Shown in pieces: positions 44,672 to 54,847 of a DNA stretch of 64,000 nt. The stretch is from Pachyseris speciosa. Its lineage: Eukaryota; Cnidaria; Anthozoa; Scleractinia; Pachyseridae. Below the pieces are notes generated by a model. It worked only from the letters and a program-made list of their open reading frames with translations, searched no databases and had not been told where the DNA came from. How positions within the stretch are numbered: position 1 is the stretch's first letter; each line of letters starts with the position of its first letter. The position numbers and the translations under genes are program-made. The stretch spans positions 1,027,501 through 1,091,500 of the forward strand of contig JAEMWC010000031.1 of assembly GCA_016490735.1 (NCBI GenBank). Direction: 5' to 3'.

Positions 44672-44806
44672 ATGGAACCCGAGACTAAAAGAAAACGTTT
44701 TTCTCAAGTATCAGCCGAAGAAATTCAGCATCTAATAGGAGGAAAAGATTCGGAAAATACAAGAAAGGCATGTTCTACTTTTTCAGGTACTTTTAAACGT
44801 TTGTAA
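44672..44806 (+). CDS. Short Crypton-like first exon inside the TIR element
   Basis: The frame reads MEPETKRKRFSQVSAEEIQHLIGGKDSENTRKACS and stops soon after a donor-like CAG|GTACTT near 44788. The KRFSQVSAEEI-QHLI-GKDSENT-KA pattern resembles the N-terminal SAM-like DNA-binding part of tyrosine recombinases of the Crypton/ZMYM/QRICH1 group, known as short dispersed exons in cnidarians. Only this piece is present, with no catalytic domain. The upstream 200 bp, with CACGTG and TGACG words, could be its promoter. I infer a captured or truncated copy. Confidence 0.4.
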   Translation: MEPETKRKRFSQVSAEEIQHLIGGKDSENTRKACSTFSGTFKRL

Positions 44807-44908
44807 ATTATTCATTCGGCAGGCTTGTGAATAAAGACGTGTTTTTGTAATGCCGTCTTTGTTTGTTTGCTGTGATTGTTGAAGGGAAAGTGTAGGTATA
44901 TAACAAAG

Positions 44909-45053
44909 CACTTAATGTATGATCCCTCGGGAAACTAGTTAGTTTTGTTTTCCCTCGAGTCCTGATGTTTCCCTCGACTTCGTCTCGGGAAACATCAGGA
45001 CTCTCGGGAAAACAAAACTAACTGTTTCCCTCGGGACCATACATTAAGTGTAT
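44909..45053. repeat. ~65-bp-arm imperfect hairpin
   Basis: CACTTAATGTATG, CCCTCGGGAAAC, TAGTTAGTTTTGTTTTCCC and GAGTCCTGATGTTTCCC on the left are mirrored in order on the right, around CGACTTCGTCTCG. Confidence 0.85.
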
Positions 45054-45324
45054 ATTGTTGCGTTGCGAGTTGCAAGAAAAATTGCCTCGTGTAACATGGC
45101 CTTTTGTTTACACGCGCAACGTGTGTTCAAGTTGAGTTGCGCATGCGTTTATGTCCTCACGGCTTTCCTGGGAACTAGCTAACACTCAAATTCAACATGG
45201 CGGACTGAAGATGGACTGAAGTGGAAAACAAGAGGTTCCCTGTAGAAATACACGGCTTATTTCCATCATCATAAGTACTCAGAGTCGATAGGAAACCTTT
45301 TTGTGTGGTTTTATCTACTTAAAG

Positions 45325-45504
45325 TGGTCCAAGTGAAAGAAAACACTTCTTCAACAGTCAGATCCGAAAATGAGCAAACACTCCACTTGTTGCTTCTTCG
45401 ATCGCTTTGTCACTTCATCAATCTTACGTATTTGGAAACAAAAGGGTGTACAGAGGAACTTTTGATGCGGGTACCATTTTTAACAGGATCAGACAACAAA
45501 CTGT
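45325..45504 (+). CDS. Possible exon, unrecognised
   Basis: Between an acceptor-like TTTTATCTACTTAAAG and a donor GT|GTAAGT the frame reads VQVKENTSSTVRSENEQTLHLLLLRSLCHFINLTYLETKGCTEELLMRVPFLTGSDNKL. It has the texture of real helical protein. Its entry phase does not match the exit phase of the 41258 exon, so it is either from another gene, joined through an unseen exon, or part of a transposon. Confidence 0.3.
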
Positions 45505-46544
45505 GTAAGTTTCTTGTTTGCCAGTGGAAGCGGGTGATGAGTTATTTTCTCGAAGCGCTACGAACATTTAACTTATTAGGGTGACTGTTTTATGTGAGTT
45601 GAACAAAAAGGTTACTCTGCAAATAAATATGCACTAATAATCTCTATCAAACCAGTTTATTTATTTTCCTTAAAGTCTTTCCAATGACTGTCCTCAATAT
45701 TCTTGTGACTTGGATTCATTCAAACAGTGCATTAAAGTTATATTTATGTTTTTGTATACCAACCTTGCTTGAAAGGGAAATAAGCAATATGCACCCTGTA
45801 AATAATGTTGAATGAAGGCTTGGTTTACTAGAACAAATTTCAATCGGAATGAATGGAGCATTCAGCATTTAACACTTTGGAATGGAAACTTGAGATTAAA
45901 TTCAGCTTTCAAATGCTTCTCCAGCAGATGTTTGAACACAAGGAATACTAAAATTATGTGCATGCTTTTACTGTTGTAAACTCTTTGTTGTCACAATATG
46001 AGCATTTTCCTGATTGACACAAAAGAGGTAAACACATCATGTGCAAAATTAATACTTTCCCAATTACTTGTAAGGATTAAAAATCGTGAAGAAATTTCAG
46101 AAATGGCACATGGCCCCCTCTGTCCTTGTTTTCCCATTTGCTTGCAACATTTTTCATTCTCCCAATGACCTTTGCTGCTCACCACAAACTGGAAGGACTG
46201 TTTGTTGTTATTCTTTGTCCTTCCAACCCTATGCATTACCGTAATAAATATTGATATATGGTATGTACTGACCTTGAGTTACATCATTTCTGGAACCTAA
46301 CTAGGTATTCCAGATTATTTTTGAAACCACATTCTAAACTTGTTTTCTTAGTAGTCTGGGTAAGACAGTGGTCTGACATGAGAAAAACAGAGTTTTCTCT
46401 GTCTAATTCAGCTGAGTTTGTCTGCCTTTAAAGCCTACATAAACTAAGCAAGCAAGGGTATCGTCATGAAAAACATGTCAATTGCAGCATTAACATATAG
46501 TACATAGCTTTACCAACTCTTGAATGCAGAGCAATAATTACCGG
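45505..46544. other. Non-coding stretch, nothing recognised
   Basis: AT-rich with short frames only. Confidence 0.35.
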
Positions 46545-46860
46545 TATGCTCTCTAATGAGAGTACCAACAGAGTCTCTATAAAAGCATTATATGGAAATG
46601 CTATGGGTCCCTGTTTCACTGATAGCTTTTTGTCCCATAATTCCCATATGAGTAATCATATGGAAATTCTATGGAAGTCAAAAAATTGGTGTCAGCTGGT
46701 ATGGATAATATATGGGGTTTTTAAGTGTGGACATCCCATATCAGTTCCATATAAGGCATGGAGTAACCAAATGTGTCAATGGTATGGGATGTCTATGGGC
46801 ATTCTATCCCCATAGCTCTCCCATGTAATGGATAACATCAGTTTTTCTTCCCATACTTTT
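46545..46860. repeat. CATATGG-rich array, right
   Basis: Words such as ATATGGAAATGCTATGG, CCCATATGAG, CATATGGAAATTCTATGG and GGTATGGGATGTCTATGGG continue the motif seen at 42640-43160. It ends in CCCATACTTTTTGTTTGGTA. Confidence 0.75.
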
Positions 46861-46873
46861 TGTTTGGTAAGGG

Positions 46874-47402
46874 TTGGTAGGACTCATGGACTTGGCTGTC
46901 AAAGTCTGTTCGAAGAAAGAGTTCGCTCTTTCAGTGCACACCATGTGTTGAAGTTTAAGGAAATGCTGTTTCGATGTTTGATTCAAAAGGTTTATTAATA
47001 AGTATAGTAAAGTATAATCCAAAGCTCAAAATAATTTTTGGGCAGTGGCCGGTCATGTTGTCCAGCCAACCAAATTTTAGCTCAGTCACGTCTCGTTTTT
47101 GACCGATCAAAATATTCACACCTTCAGTATAAGCTCATATGTATTCAGAGTTGTCGCTAAGGCTGAGTGTAACAGATGTTTTTGCTAAACGTTTCAGTAC
47201 TTCTTTTTCAATGTGAAACTTGAAATGCAGGGTGGGCAGTCTAAAAAACAATCAAAACTCAATAGAATGTAATTTGAAATTGCTCACAGAATGTGTGGAT
47301 GCAATTTAAGTTGTTAGTATTACTGAAAAAAAGTATTACAATAACATGCACCAAACACTAACATAGCAGCAACTGCAAATGGCATGTAGTTAAGTAATTA
47401 TG
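46874..47402. other. Non-coding stretch, nothing recognised
   Basis: A GGCCGGTCATGTTGTCC segment near 47047 loosely resembles the ATGCCCGGTCAAAATGACC segment near 50123. No gene is seen. Confidence 0.3.
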
Positions 47403-49290
47403 TCACGCATTTGCGGAAAGAAGCTAAATCAGCTTTTCCCGCTGAATTCATCGATCAAAATGCCGATGATCAAGGAAAGTTATTTCGGGCTGTGAAAAAC
47501 CTTTTAGTGGAAAAGAACACACTATGTTTCTCAGACTATGCGGATAAATCAGCGCTTGCAAATGACTTAGGGAGGTACATGTACTTGTGCAAAAAGTTAC
47601 TCAACTACGAGATGAGCTTGATTAGTGTGCTGTCCCAGACGATAGTGATACCAATAGTGATTCACCAACTCCATTATTTATTGAGACATTTGCGCCTCTG
47701 ACCGAAGATGATGTGTGCGTGCTTATTGCGAACTATAAATCTACGTCTTGCTGCCTCGATCTTATCCCCACACCTCTACTAAAGTCCTGTATTGAACCTC
47801 TTATTCCAGTGATTACGAAGATAATTAACATTTTGTTGGATTCAGGAAGTTTTCCTGTAAGCTGGAAAGAGGCTGTGGTTATACCTCTGCTGAAGAAATT
47901 GGGTCTAGATTCAGTGTTTAAGAACTTGCGTCCCGTGAGCAATTTGGCCTACATCTCTAAACATACGACCACATAGTCCGGTCAGGTCTTTATCCACTGT
48001 TGCAATCTGCATATCGTCGACACCACAGTACGGAGACAGCGTTAGTCAAAGTCGCTAATGATATTCTTTTGAGCATGAACTCGCAGTGCGTTACGCTACT
48101 TAAGTGCTGCATTTGACACAGTGGATCATGGAATTTTACTTAGACGCTTGAACACAAGCTTCGGTATACACGGTAAGGCTTTAGAGTGGTTTTCGTCGTA
48201 TTTGTTAGGGCGTAGCCAACGTATTTTGTTTGATGGGGTTAAATCAGATAGCTTTGATTTGCGCTTCGGTGTTCCCCAAGGAAGTTGTCTAGGGCCGCTT
48301 CTTTTTGTGGTTTATGCCTCAAAGCTCTTCTAGATAATACAAGCACACCTACCTGACGCTCATTGCTGCGCTGATGACACTCAACTCTACCTGTCTTTTA
48401 AGCCCAACTGTCCGTCGGATCAGGCAGAGGCGGTGTGCGCCATGGAAAGATGCATTTATTTAGTGATTTAAGAAAATGGATGGATGGATGTCCGTGTTGG
48501 CACAACAGACATTAAGCCCGTGTTTGAAGTGCGCAATCTTGGCTTCTGGTTTGACTCTAACTTCTCCATGTCTACCCATATTTCCAAGTCTTGTAGTGCG
48601 GCATTTTTCTGGCTCCACAATATTAAGCAAATAAGTAAATTTTTAGCAAGAGATAAATTAGAGATGGCTCTGCACGCTTTCGTCACAAGCAGAATAGACT
48701 ATTGTAATAAACTTCTTTATGGACTTCCAGATTGTGAGATAACAAAACTACAGAGAGTACAGAACGCAGCAGCTAGGTTACTACATTGTAACTTCAGGCT
48801 GCAAATATGACCATATTACGCCTGTTTTAAAAGAATTACACTGGTTGCCAGTTAGATATAGAATACATTTTAAAATTTTACTTTTAACTTTTAAAGCATT
48901 GAATGGTATGGCACCAGCTTATATTAGCGATTTAATTAATGTAAGAAAGCATGTACGCTATTCACTGCGCTCTAATTCAGGCATTATTTTATTACATCCA
49001 GCAGGGAAAATGAAAAAATCTTTTGGTGATAGATCTTTTAGTGTAGCTGCACCTACACTGTGGAACGTGCTCCCAGCAAGTCTGAGCAATATCGACTCTA
49101 TTTTAACTTTTAAATCTTGTCTTAAAACATATCTTTTTAAGTTAGCTTTTAGCCTTTAGCGTTTAAATTATTTTATTATTGTTAAATTTGTTTATGTACA
49201 TACTTAGTATATCTTAATATTGTAATGCGCTTTTGATCATTGAATGTTAAAAAGTGCAATATAAATTAATAAATTATTATTATTAAGTAA
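47403..49290 (+). pseudogene. Degenerate CR1/L2-like LINE
   Basis: Plus-strand blocks follow the RT order of the intact LINE. 47713-47976 reads PTPLLKSCIEPLIPVITKIINILLDSGSFPVSWKEAVVIPLLKK then LRPVSNLAYISK. 48121-48333 reads DHGILLRRL and GVPQGSCLGPLLFVVYAS. Near 48370 the active site reads CADDTQLYLSFKP. 48484-48810 reads HISKSCSAAFF and SRIDYCNKLLYGLP then LQRVQNAAARLL. 48845-49159 reads YRIHFKILLLTFKALNG and APTLWNVLP. Frames change at least four times, so it is dead. The endonuclease is missing. It ends with ATATAAATTAATAAATTATTATTATTA. Confidence 0.85.
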
Positions 49291-50626
49291 AAAAAGTTAA
49301 CTGCTTTTAAGTGCGTGGAGAAGCGACCTCATTGTCAATGTGCATTTTTACCACAATTGCTAATAATCTCGCAATCTTATTGGCTAATTTGCTGTTGTCG
49401 ATTTAACAAATTGAATGTGGTTCAGCGTTGTTTATACTCCTATTGACATAGACATGTCATCAGAGTGGTCAAAATGTTGTGGACTCGCAAGGTGCAGCTG
49501 AGTGAGTCTGCAGCAAATTTTGAGCACTGTGATGACGAATATCGTTGTCGATAAGACGCGCTGCCCTTCTCCAGCGATCGATCAATTACGCATATTCATT
49601 TCTTCTTAGCGGGCTGTTGTGAACACTGGAAATCGATTATTGTTGCTTTACAACAGGCATCTTAAATCGCGTAAGAGCTTCAAGCCAATTTACTTACAGT
49701 TTCTACAACATCGTGCGCAATGCGATTCGCGTTGCACGCGAGGGTGGCAACTTACTTTTGAGCGGTACGAACACAGGCGACAAACACAGCCTTTGCTATG
49801 TTTTAATATCATTTTATAAAACCTTTTCCGAGTGTTATCTTTTCCGCAACAATTGAAACTACCATTACGTTATAACGTCTTGATGTTGTTGATTGATGTG
49901 AGGTTCATTGTAGTTTGCGGAGTTCAGAAAGCCACTGACTCGACACTTGGTGAACTGAAAGCTGCAGAACATTGTATTCTACTAATTTCACTACACGCTA
50001 CATCCATATTTGTGTTATTAAAGTGAAAAATTCTTGTTCTCTTCGAACTTGAGATATTTCATCATCTTAATTAAGAGTTTATTCCAGATGCTATAAAAAA
50101 TTCAACTTAACTGAACATGCACATGCCCGGTCAAAATGACCAGCAAACTGAAAGGTTGTCCGGACAAAACGGTATCTTGACCGGACATTGCCGTTTTTGA
50201 GCCCTGTAATCATACGCAGCGTACTGCTTTAGCGAGGGTACAGAAGCCATTATGTTTACATTTATAGCATATGAAACTGTGGACGAAATTGGCATTAGTT
50301 CCCTTCATTTTTTGAACTGGGTGTAGTGAAGATGTGCTTACAATCCGAAATCAGTTGAAAGGAAATTTCTCAAACTCATTAATTCATAAGTTTGATTGCC
50401 AATGAAAAACGGCTAAATTCATCATGTGCATGAGTTTGGATACCCAACGAAAACCCAAATAAAACTGACACTTGTTTTGGATCACATACATGTATCTAAC
50501 CCACACGTGGTTTTCATCTGTGTTCTCACTGGACATCAAGATTCATGTATAAAAACAAAAAACAGTACTTCTAATTACCATTAGCTACCATTACTGTGCA
50601 AAAGTAATGAGAGTGAATTTCAACAA
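49291..50626. other. Non-coding stretch, nothing recognised
   Basis: Small frames at 49619 and 49832 have no recognisable domain. A palindromic GTCCGGACA/TGACCGGACA segment is near 50157-50185. Confidence 0.3.
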
Positions 50627-51105
50627 ATTTTAACACATCATTTCTAAATTGTACTGGTGTTTCTGTTGGGGTGACAGCTTCGTTACAGCATGATTTCGCT
50701 GTATTCAGCTATATGCATGAATGAGTTGAATTCGCTTTTGAGTGTAGAGTGAAACCTTTGGCATGTTGGAGTTAAAACTGTCAACAGACTAAAGCAGTGC
50801 AACTACAATCAAATCACTCCAAAACCCGTTGCCATGTTAATGTTATGATGCAATGATGCCTCAGTGTCTCACTGGAATTGTTATGCAAAGCATTGGTGGT
50901 GGAAGCGAAAGCTTTCACTGTGAATTATTACAACATGCGTCAAAAAAATCTCAGCCCTCTTTGAAATTTCGAAATTTCGAAATGCTTCCTGTGAAATTTC
51001 ATGACTCTTCTCGAATTGCCGTTTGAATTTTTGCTCAAACCTTGAAGGTTTTATCAAGTTTAAAACATGAGGTGCAGCCAAGTGTTTTAGGACTTGATAA
51101 AACAT
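50627..51105 (-). pseudogene. Coding-like remnants with relatives at 61.3 and 63.4 kb
   Basis: Two minus-strand snippets resemble sequence elsewhere in the window. 51060-50960 reads RFEQKFKRQFEKSHEISQEAFRNF; at 61386-61342 there is KRKFEQQFEKSHEI. 50700-50630 reads EAVTPTETPVQFRNDVLKF; at about 63450-63375 there is KAVTPTETQAQFRNDVVKL. Conservation at protein level in one frame suggests fragments of a repeated or duplicated coding sequence. I do not recognise the protein. Confidence 0.35.
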
Positions 51106-51301
51106 GAATTGCGAATTTGTTGAACGGCTAAAAAAGCTTTACTGTACAACTATCCATTCTTACACTATTAATTTAGATTTTGGGTTAATTTGGCCTAGAA
51201 AATCGGATGTAAAATTTAGCTGTGTCTTTATCAGATATAAAGACACTCATTAAAAATTAATTTCTTTTGTATTTCCATCATGAATCATTAATGAGTTTTT
51301 T

Positions 51302-51416
51302 AAGTAATACATAAAATATGAGCGAGAGACCTTTATGGGCAGTTAAAATGGCGAGCCGCAGGCGAGCCGTTTTAAAGCCCATAAAGGTCTCACGCGAATA
51401 TTTTATGTTACTTGTG
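51302..51416. repeat. Imperfect palindrome of ~57-bp arms
   Basis: AAGTAATACATAAAATAT, GAGAGACCTTTATGGGC and AAAATGGCGAGCCG on the left are mirrored by CGAGCCGTTTTAAAGCCC, ATAAAGGTCTC and ATATTTTATGTTACTT on the right. The loop is CAGG. MITE-like. Confidence 0.85.
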
Positions 51417-52026
51417 AAATGAAACAATAGATTGTGTTTGTTGTGTTTGTAATGTTAATCAGTAGAGATCTGTATCAAAGTTAATGCATACTAATTAGCG
51501 GAGCAGGACACCTTTATGAAAGTTAATAATTTTTATTGGGGTTTAGAGAGGTATACATGTGACTCAAATACTACCCGTAGATTGGTCGTTAGTCTTATGA
51601 ATTATTAATGAATTTTACAAATGTAGGTTTAACTTATAACTTCATACTTTCCTCTGTTTTATATTATATTAATTTGTTGAGTATGTCTTTTTTTAAAGAG
51701 CCTCTGGCTTGGAAGATTTGAGCAATCACTTCTGAACAAACTGAAATGTGTTGATAAAGAAATCAAAAGCCTTAAAATAAAAATAATATGCACTGAATGT
51801 GGAACAAAATGGATTGACGACAAAGCATAACAGGTTAAAATCTGATGACTCAGTGTGTTGGCAACAAAATGCAATGTATTCACAACATGTTGAAAGAGAG
51901 TTATAATGTGTTTTTTGATGGAAGTTGGTTGACGGAAGGAAAATCTTGGCACTCTTCGAAATTGCAAAACCTGCTTAAAAAATTCACAGCATTCTCCTAA
52001 ATTTCTAAACACTTCCTGTAGCATGC
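51417..52026. other. Non-coding stretch
   Basis: A 166-residue minus frame covers most of it, but its composition (long runs of S, H, F, L) gives no domain. Confidence 0.35.
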
Positions 52027-52830
52027 GTAGCTGGCGGTATTTTAGGCACGCGGAGTAAAGAGCCGATAAAAGCAAAACACAAAGCCGCATAGAGAATGGG
52101 GAGGAGGCTTTTGAATATCGCCTGCCTGAAAATGCTAGGTTTTTTAATAGCCCATACACTAGTGTGCGGGATAAACAGATTGGTCGAGAGTGGTAAACAT
52201 GTCAGTCAAATGCTAGATGATTTGTCGCATACTTCCTGAGGGACAGTTTGCTAAATGCAAATGACAAACTATTTGTAAAAATTATTATAGCAGTTTCCAT
52301 CACCAATCAATTATTTAGTCGGAACGGAGTAATGAGAATCACCGTAGCTATGTTGTCTGTTGCAGCAGTTAAAGAGATTCACAAAGAATCGAAACTCCCT
52401 ATCCTGCTGAGACACTAAATAATATCAGTTAACCTTTACACTTATGTCTGACAACATATTCCAAATAGCGTGAAAAACGGCCTTCATAAAAAATCAGTCA
52501 TTGCTGAAAAATATCTACCCAAAGCCTCCGATATAATATCATATCAGAGAGTTGAAGCTCTCAAAGATATGCTCATTGGAGGGAAAATTGGAACAAAGGC
52601 TAAAGAGCGCCACAACCACAAACCATGAGGGGAGTCCGTGCAGGCCTGTCATGACTCTGTCATTGACTATTCTTTCAGTTGAGGTGATAAAAGTGGGTGG
52701 CCATTGAAAAAACCATGGTTCTCTGGCAGGTGGTATTTCTCACAGCTTACACTGCGCATTGTCATGGCTTCACCGCTCACTTTTAACGATCCCGCTGCCT
52801 CCTCCGCGTGCCTATAATACTGCCAGCTAC
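52027..52830. repeat. Pair of inverted ~30-bp repeats
   Basis: GTAGCTGGCGGTATTTTAGG followed by CACGCGGAG near 52027-52056 is mirrored near 52801-52830 by CTCCGCGTGCCTATAATACT then GCCAGCTAC. These could be ends of a ~0.8-kb element just left of the large transposon, or two stray copies of one short repeat. Confidence 0.55.
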
Positions 52831-52854
52831 GTGTATGCTGGCTACACTTCACAT

Positions 52855-53113
52855 GAAATAGTCCTTTCCCAGGATAATTCGCGCACAACGGAGACTGGGC
52901 AGAAATATCGTGAAAGCGAGGCTGTGGTAAGTACAGATCTTCCAGCGAAGGTCAAACAATATGGCGGAAACCAACAACGTTGTTAAAACTGATGAATTTA
53001 AAAGCTGGAAGAAGCCTGAGCTACAAAAATGGCTCAGAAATCATGGCCTTAAAGTAACCGGTACAAAAAAGGAGCCAGTGATCAGGCTGAAAAATGCGAA
53101 ACGAGCGGGAGTG
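52855..53113 (+). repeat. Left TIR of the ISL2EU element, holds transposase start
   Basis: Matches 61083-61339 inverted, with scattered differences. It includes a donor-like GTAAGTACAG in a CTGTGGTAAGTACAG segment and the AATATGGCGGA start context. The first ~50 codons of the transposase lie inside it. Confidence 0.85.
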
Positions 53114-54662
53114 AATCGGAATTCAAGTTGCACGCCTGCAGGGTCAAGAGCTCGAGTCCCTCGAGGTGCTCTGTATTGTTGTGTCCCATTATGTCACAGT
53201 TTTAAAGGGAAAGTTGTAAATGGAAAACCGGTTAAATTACATAGGCTGCCATCTGATTTAAAGCTGAGATGTCAATGGATTATAAAGTTGCGAAGTGTTC
53301 GCAAGAACTTTGTTCCGAAAACGGGAACAAGAGTGTGCAGTCTTCACTTTAAAGGAGCTGATGGGCGGAAAAATTGGAGCAAACTCCCTGCATTGTTTCC
53401 TTCAAAGCCACCACCAGAATCTCCCACCTTGAAACGATCATTGCCTGATGGATCCAAGGGCTCGTCATCGAAATTTGGGCTCAAAGCAACAAAACGTCTA
53501 TGTCTTGAAAAACGATTTGACGGCAGCGGAGTTACCAATTTACAACTCGGCAAAATTTGAGGACAGTTTTCACGATTATTTACTGTCAAACTACTGCCCA
53601 GGAAGCATATCTGCAAACATTGTCAAAGAAAATCAAACTGATACCGGTACGCAGTTCCATTCAAGTACAGAGGACAAAAATATCCAAACTAAGATAGTAA
53701 CATGTGACGTCGGGGTGCAAGTAAATCTTCCTTCGTTGACAGCAGAAAATCTTAAAGGCAATGACGAAAAGACCAAATTTTACACAGGAATAGTCAATTT
53801 TGGAACTTTTATACTGTTATTTAATATCATTGCTAAAGTAGCTGGTAAATTGAACTACTGGCAAGGGAAGGATTCTTTAAAAGAGAAATCGTATCTCGCA
53901 GATGAAGGGAGACAAAAACCAGGACCTAAGAGAAAAATGAGACTGATTGACGAATTCTTAATGGTGATGATGAGACTCAGGATGGGACTTCTGGAGCGGG
54001 ATTTAGCAGATCGTTTTTGTGTCTCAACAAGTACAGTGTCCCGAACCCTAATTACTTGGTATGCTGTTCTTGCTGATCATCTGAGGCATTTAATTTCTTG
54101 GCCTTGCCGGATGTAATTGAAACGAGAATGCCACAAAGTTTCAAAAAATTCCCTGGCACTCGAGTGATAATAGATTGTACCGCATTTTTCATCGAAACGC
54201 CGTCATCTTTAGTAAATCAGTCTATTACATATTCCACCTACAAATCTCATAATACCTTTAAGGTTCCTGTAGGTATTAGCCCATCGGGAGCTGTAATATT
54301 TCTTTCGCAGTTGTGGGTGGTAATGCCTCTGACAAACATATTGTGAGGGAATCTGGACTGCTTAATCTGCTGGAGAGTGGAGACAGTATCATGGCTGTTA
54401 AGGGATTTGACATTGATGATTTACTTAAACCATTAGGGGTTACCCTAAATATGCCTCCAAAAAGGGATTCTAACCTTCAGCTGACAAGGAAAGAGGTTGA
54501 GCAAACAAGGCGCATTGCATCCATGTGGAAAGGAAAATGGAGCAAATTAAGAACTTCAGGATATTACAGGGGACTATCCCTGCTACAGAATGGAACAATG
54601 CAAATAATCTTGTACTTATCTGTACTGCTTTAACTAAGCTTGAGCCTCCTTTAGTTAAATGA
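52961..54662 (+). pseudogene. SAP-THAP-DDE_4 transposase, frameshifted
   Basis: Residues 10-45 of the first frame form a SAP-like DNA-binding helix pair (FKSWKKPELQKWLRNHGLKV). A THAP zinc finger follows (CCVPLC ... VCSLHF, then LPALFP). The frame then shifts near 53510 into a helix-turn-helix of the DDE_4 group (RLIDEFLMVMMRLRMGLLERDLADRFCVSTSTVSRT). After a shift near 54110 comes the first catalytic motif VIIDCTAFFIE. After a shift near 54330 comes SDKHIVRESG, and the second catalytic block reads MAVKGFDI (codon 54397-54399) where the family has Asp. The third motif, VER, is near 54525 in yet another frame. It ends QGTIPATEWNNANN to LEPPLVK. At least four frameshifts and a lost Asp make it inactive. 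It would have cut and joined the TIR ends. Confidence 0.85.
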
Positions 54663-54847
54663 ATTTAGTTAAAGGAGTCTAAATTTAGGAGTAAAAAGCA
54701 AGACACACAGTACTGAAAGTTAGTGAAAAGAATTGTTAACAATAAATCCACATGATCAACAATTTTGATTCACGGTTTAATGGTGACAATAAACAACAAA
54801 CCGGGTAGCAATATATGGAAAATTTGGCTGTGATAAAAGAGGGATAA

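Larger units (their letters stand above)
44218..45103. mobile_element. TIR element with GTTGCGAGTTGC subterminal repeats
   Basis: Left end AGGCCATGTTACACGAGGCA and its inverse at 45084-45103 are perfect TIRs that continue as ATTTTTCTTGCAACTCGCAACGCAAC for over 40 bp. GTTGC/GCGAGTTGC words recur four more times up to 44370. The flanking TTT/TTT may be a 3-bp duplication, which would fit PIF/Harbinger-type elements; weak. A second inverted pair, TTGTTATATACCTACACTTTC at 44405-44425 and its inverse at 44886-44906, encloses a small coding exon. A third hairpin is at 44909-45053. Confidence 0.75.
42624..46873. mobile_element. Candidate large element bounded by inverted CATATGG arrays
   Basis: CCCTTACCAAAC at 42624-42635 is mirrored by GTTTGGTAAGGG at 46862-46873. 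Both are followed inward by arrays of palindromic CATATGG/CCATA motifs (42640-43160 and 46545-46860). Outside the 12-bp core the flanks are only loosely alike. Between the arrays lie a second TIR element (44218-45103) and a possible exon. I infer a foldback-like transposon of about 4.25 kb with subterminal arrays. The alternative is two independent array copies in opposite orientation. Confidence 0.45.

Noticed and set aside
51659..52159. 166-residue minus-strand open frame
   Set aside because: Composition is dominated by S, H, F and L in AT-rich DNA. It has no domain, no splice support and no relative in the window.
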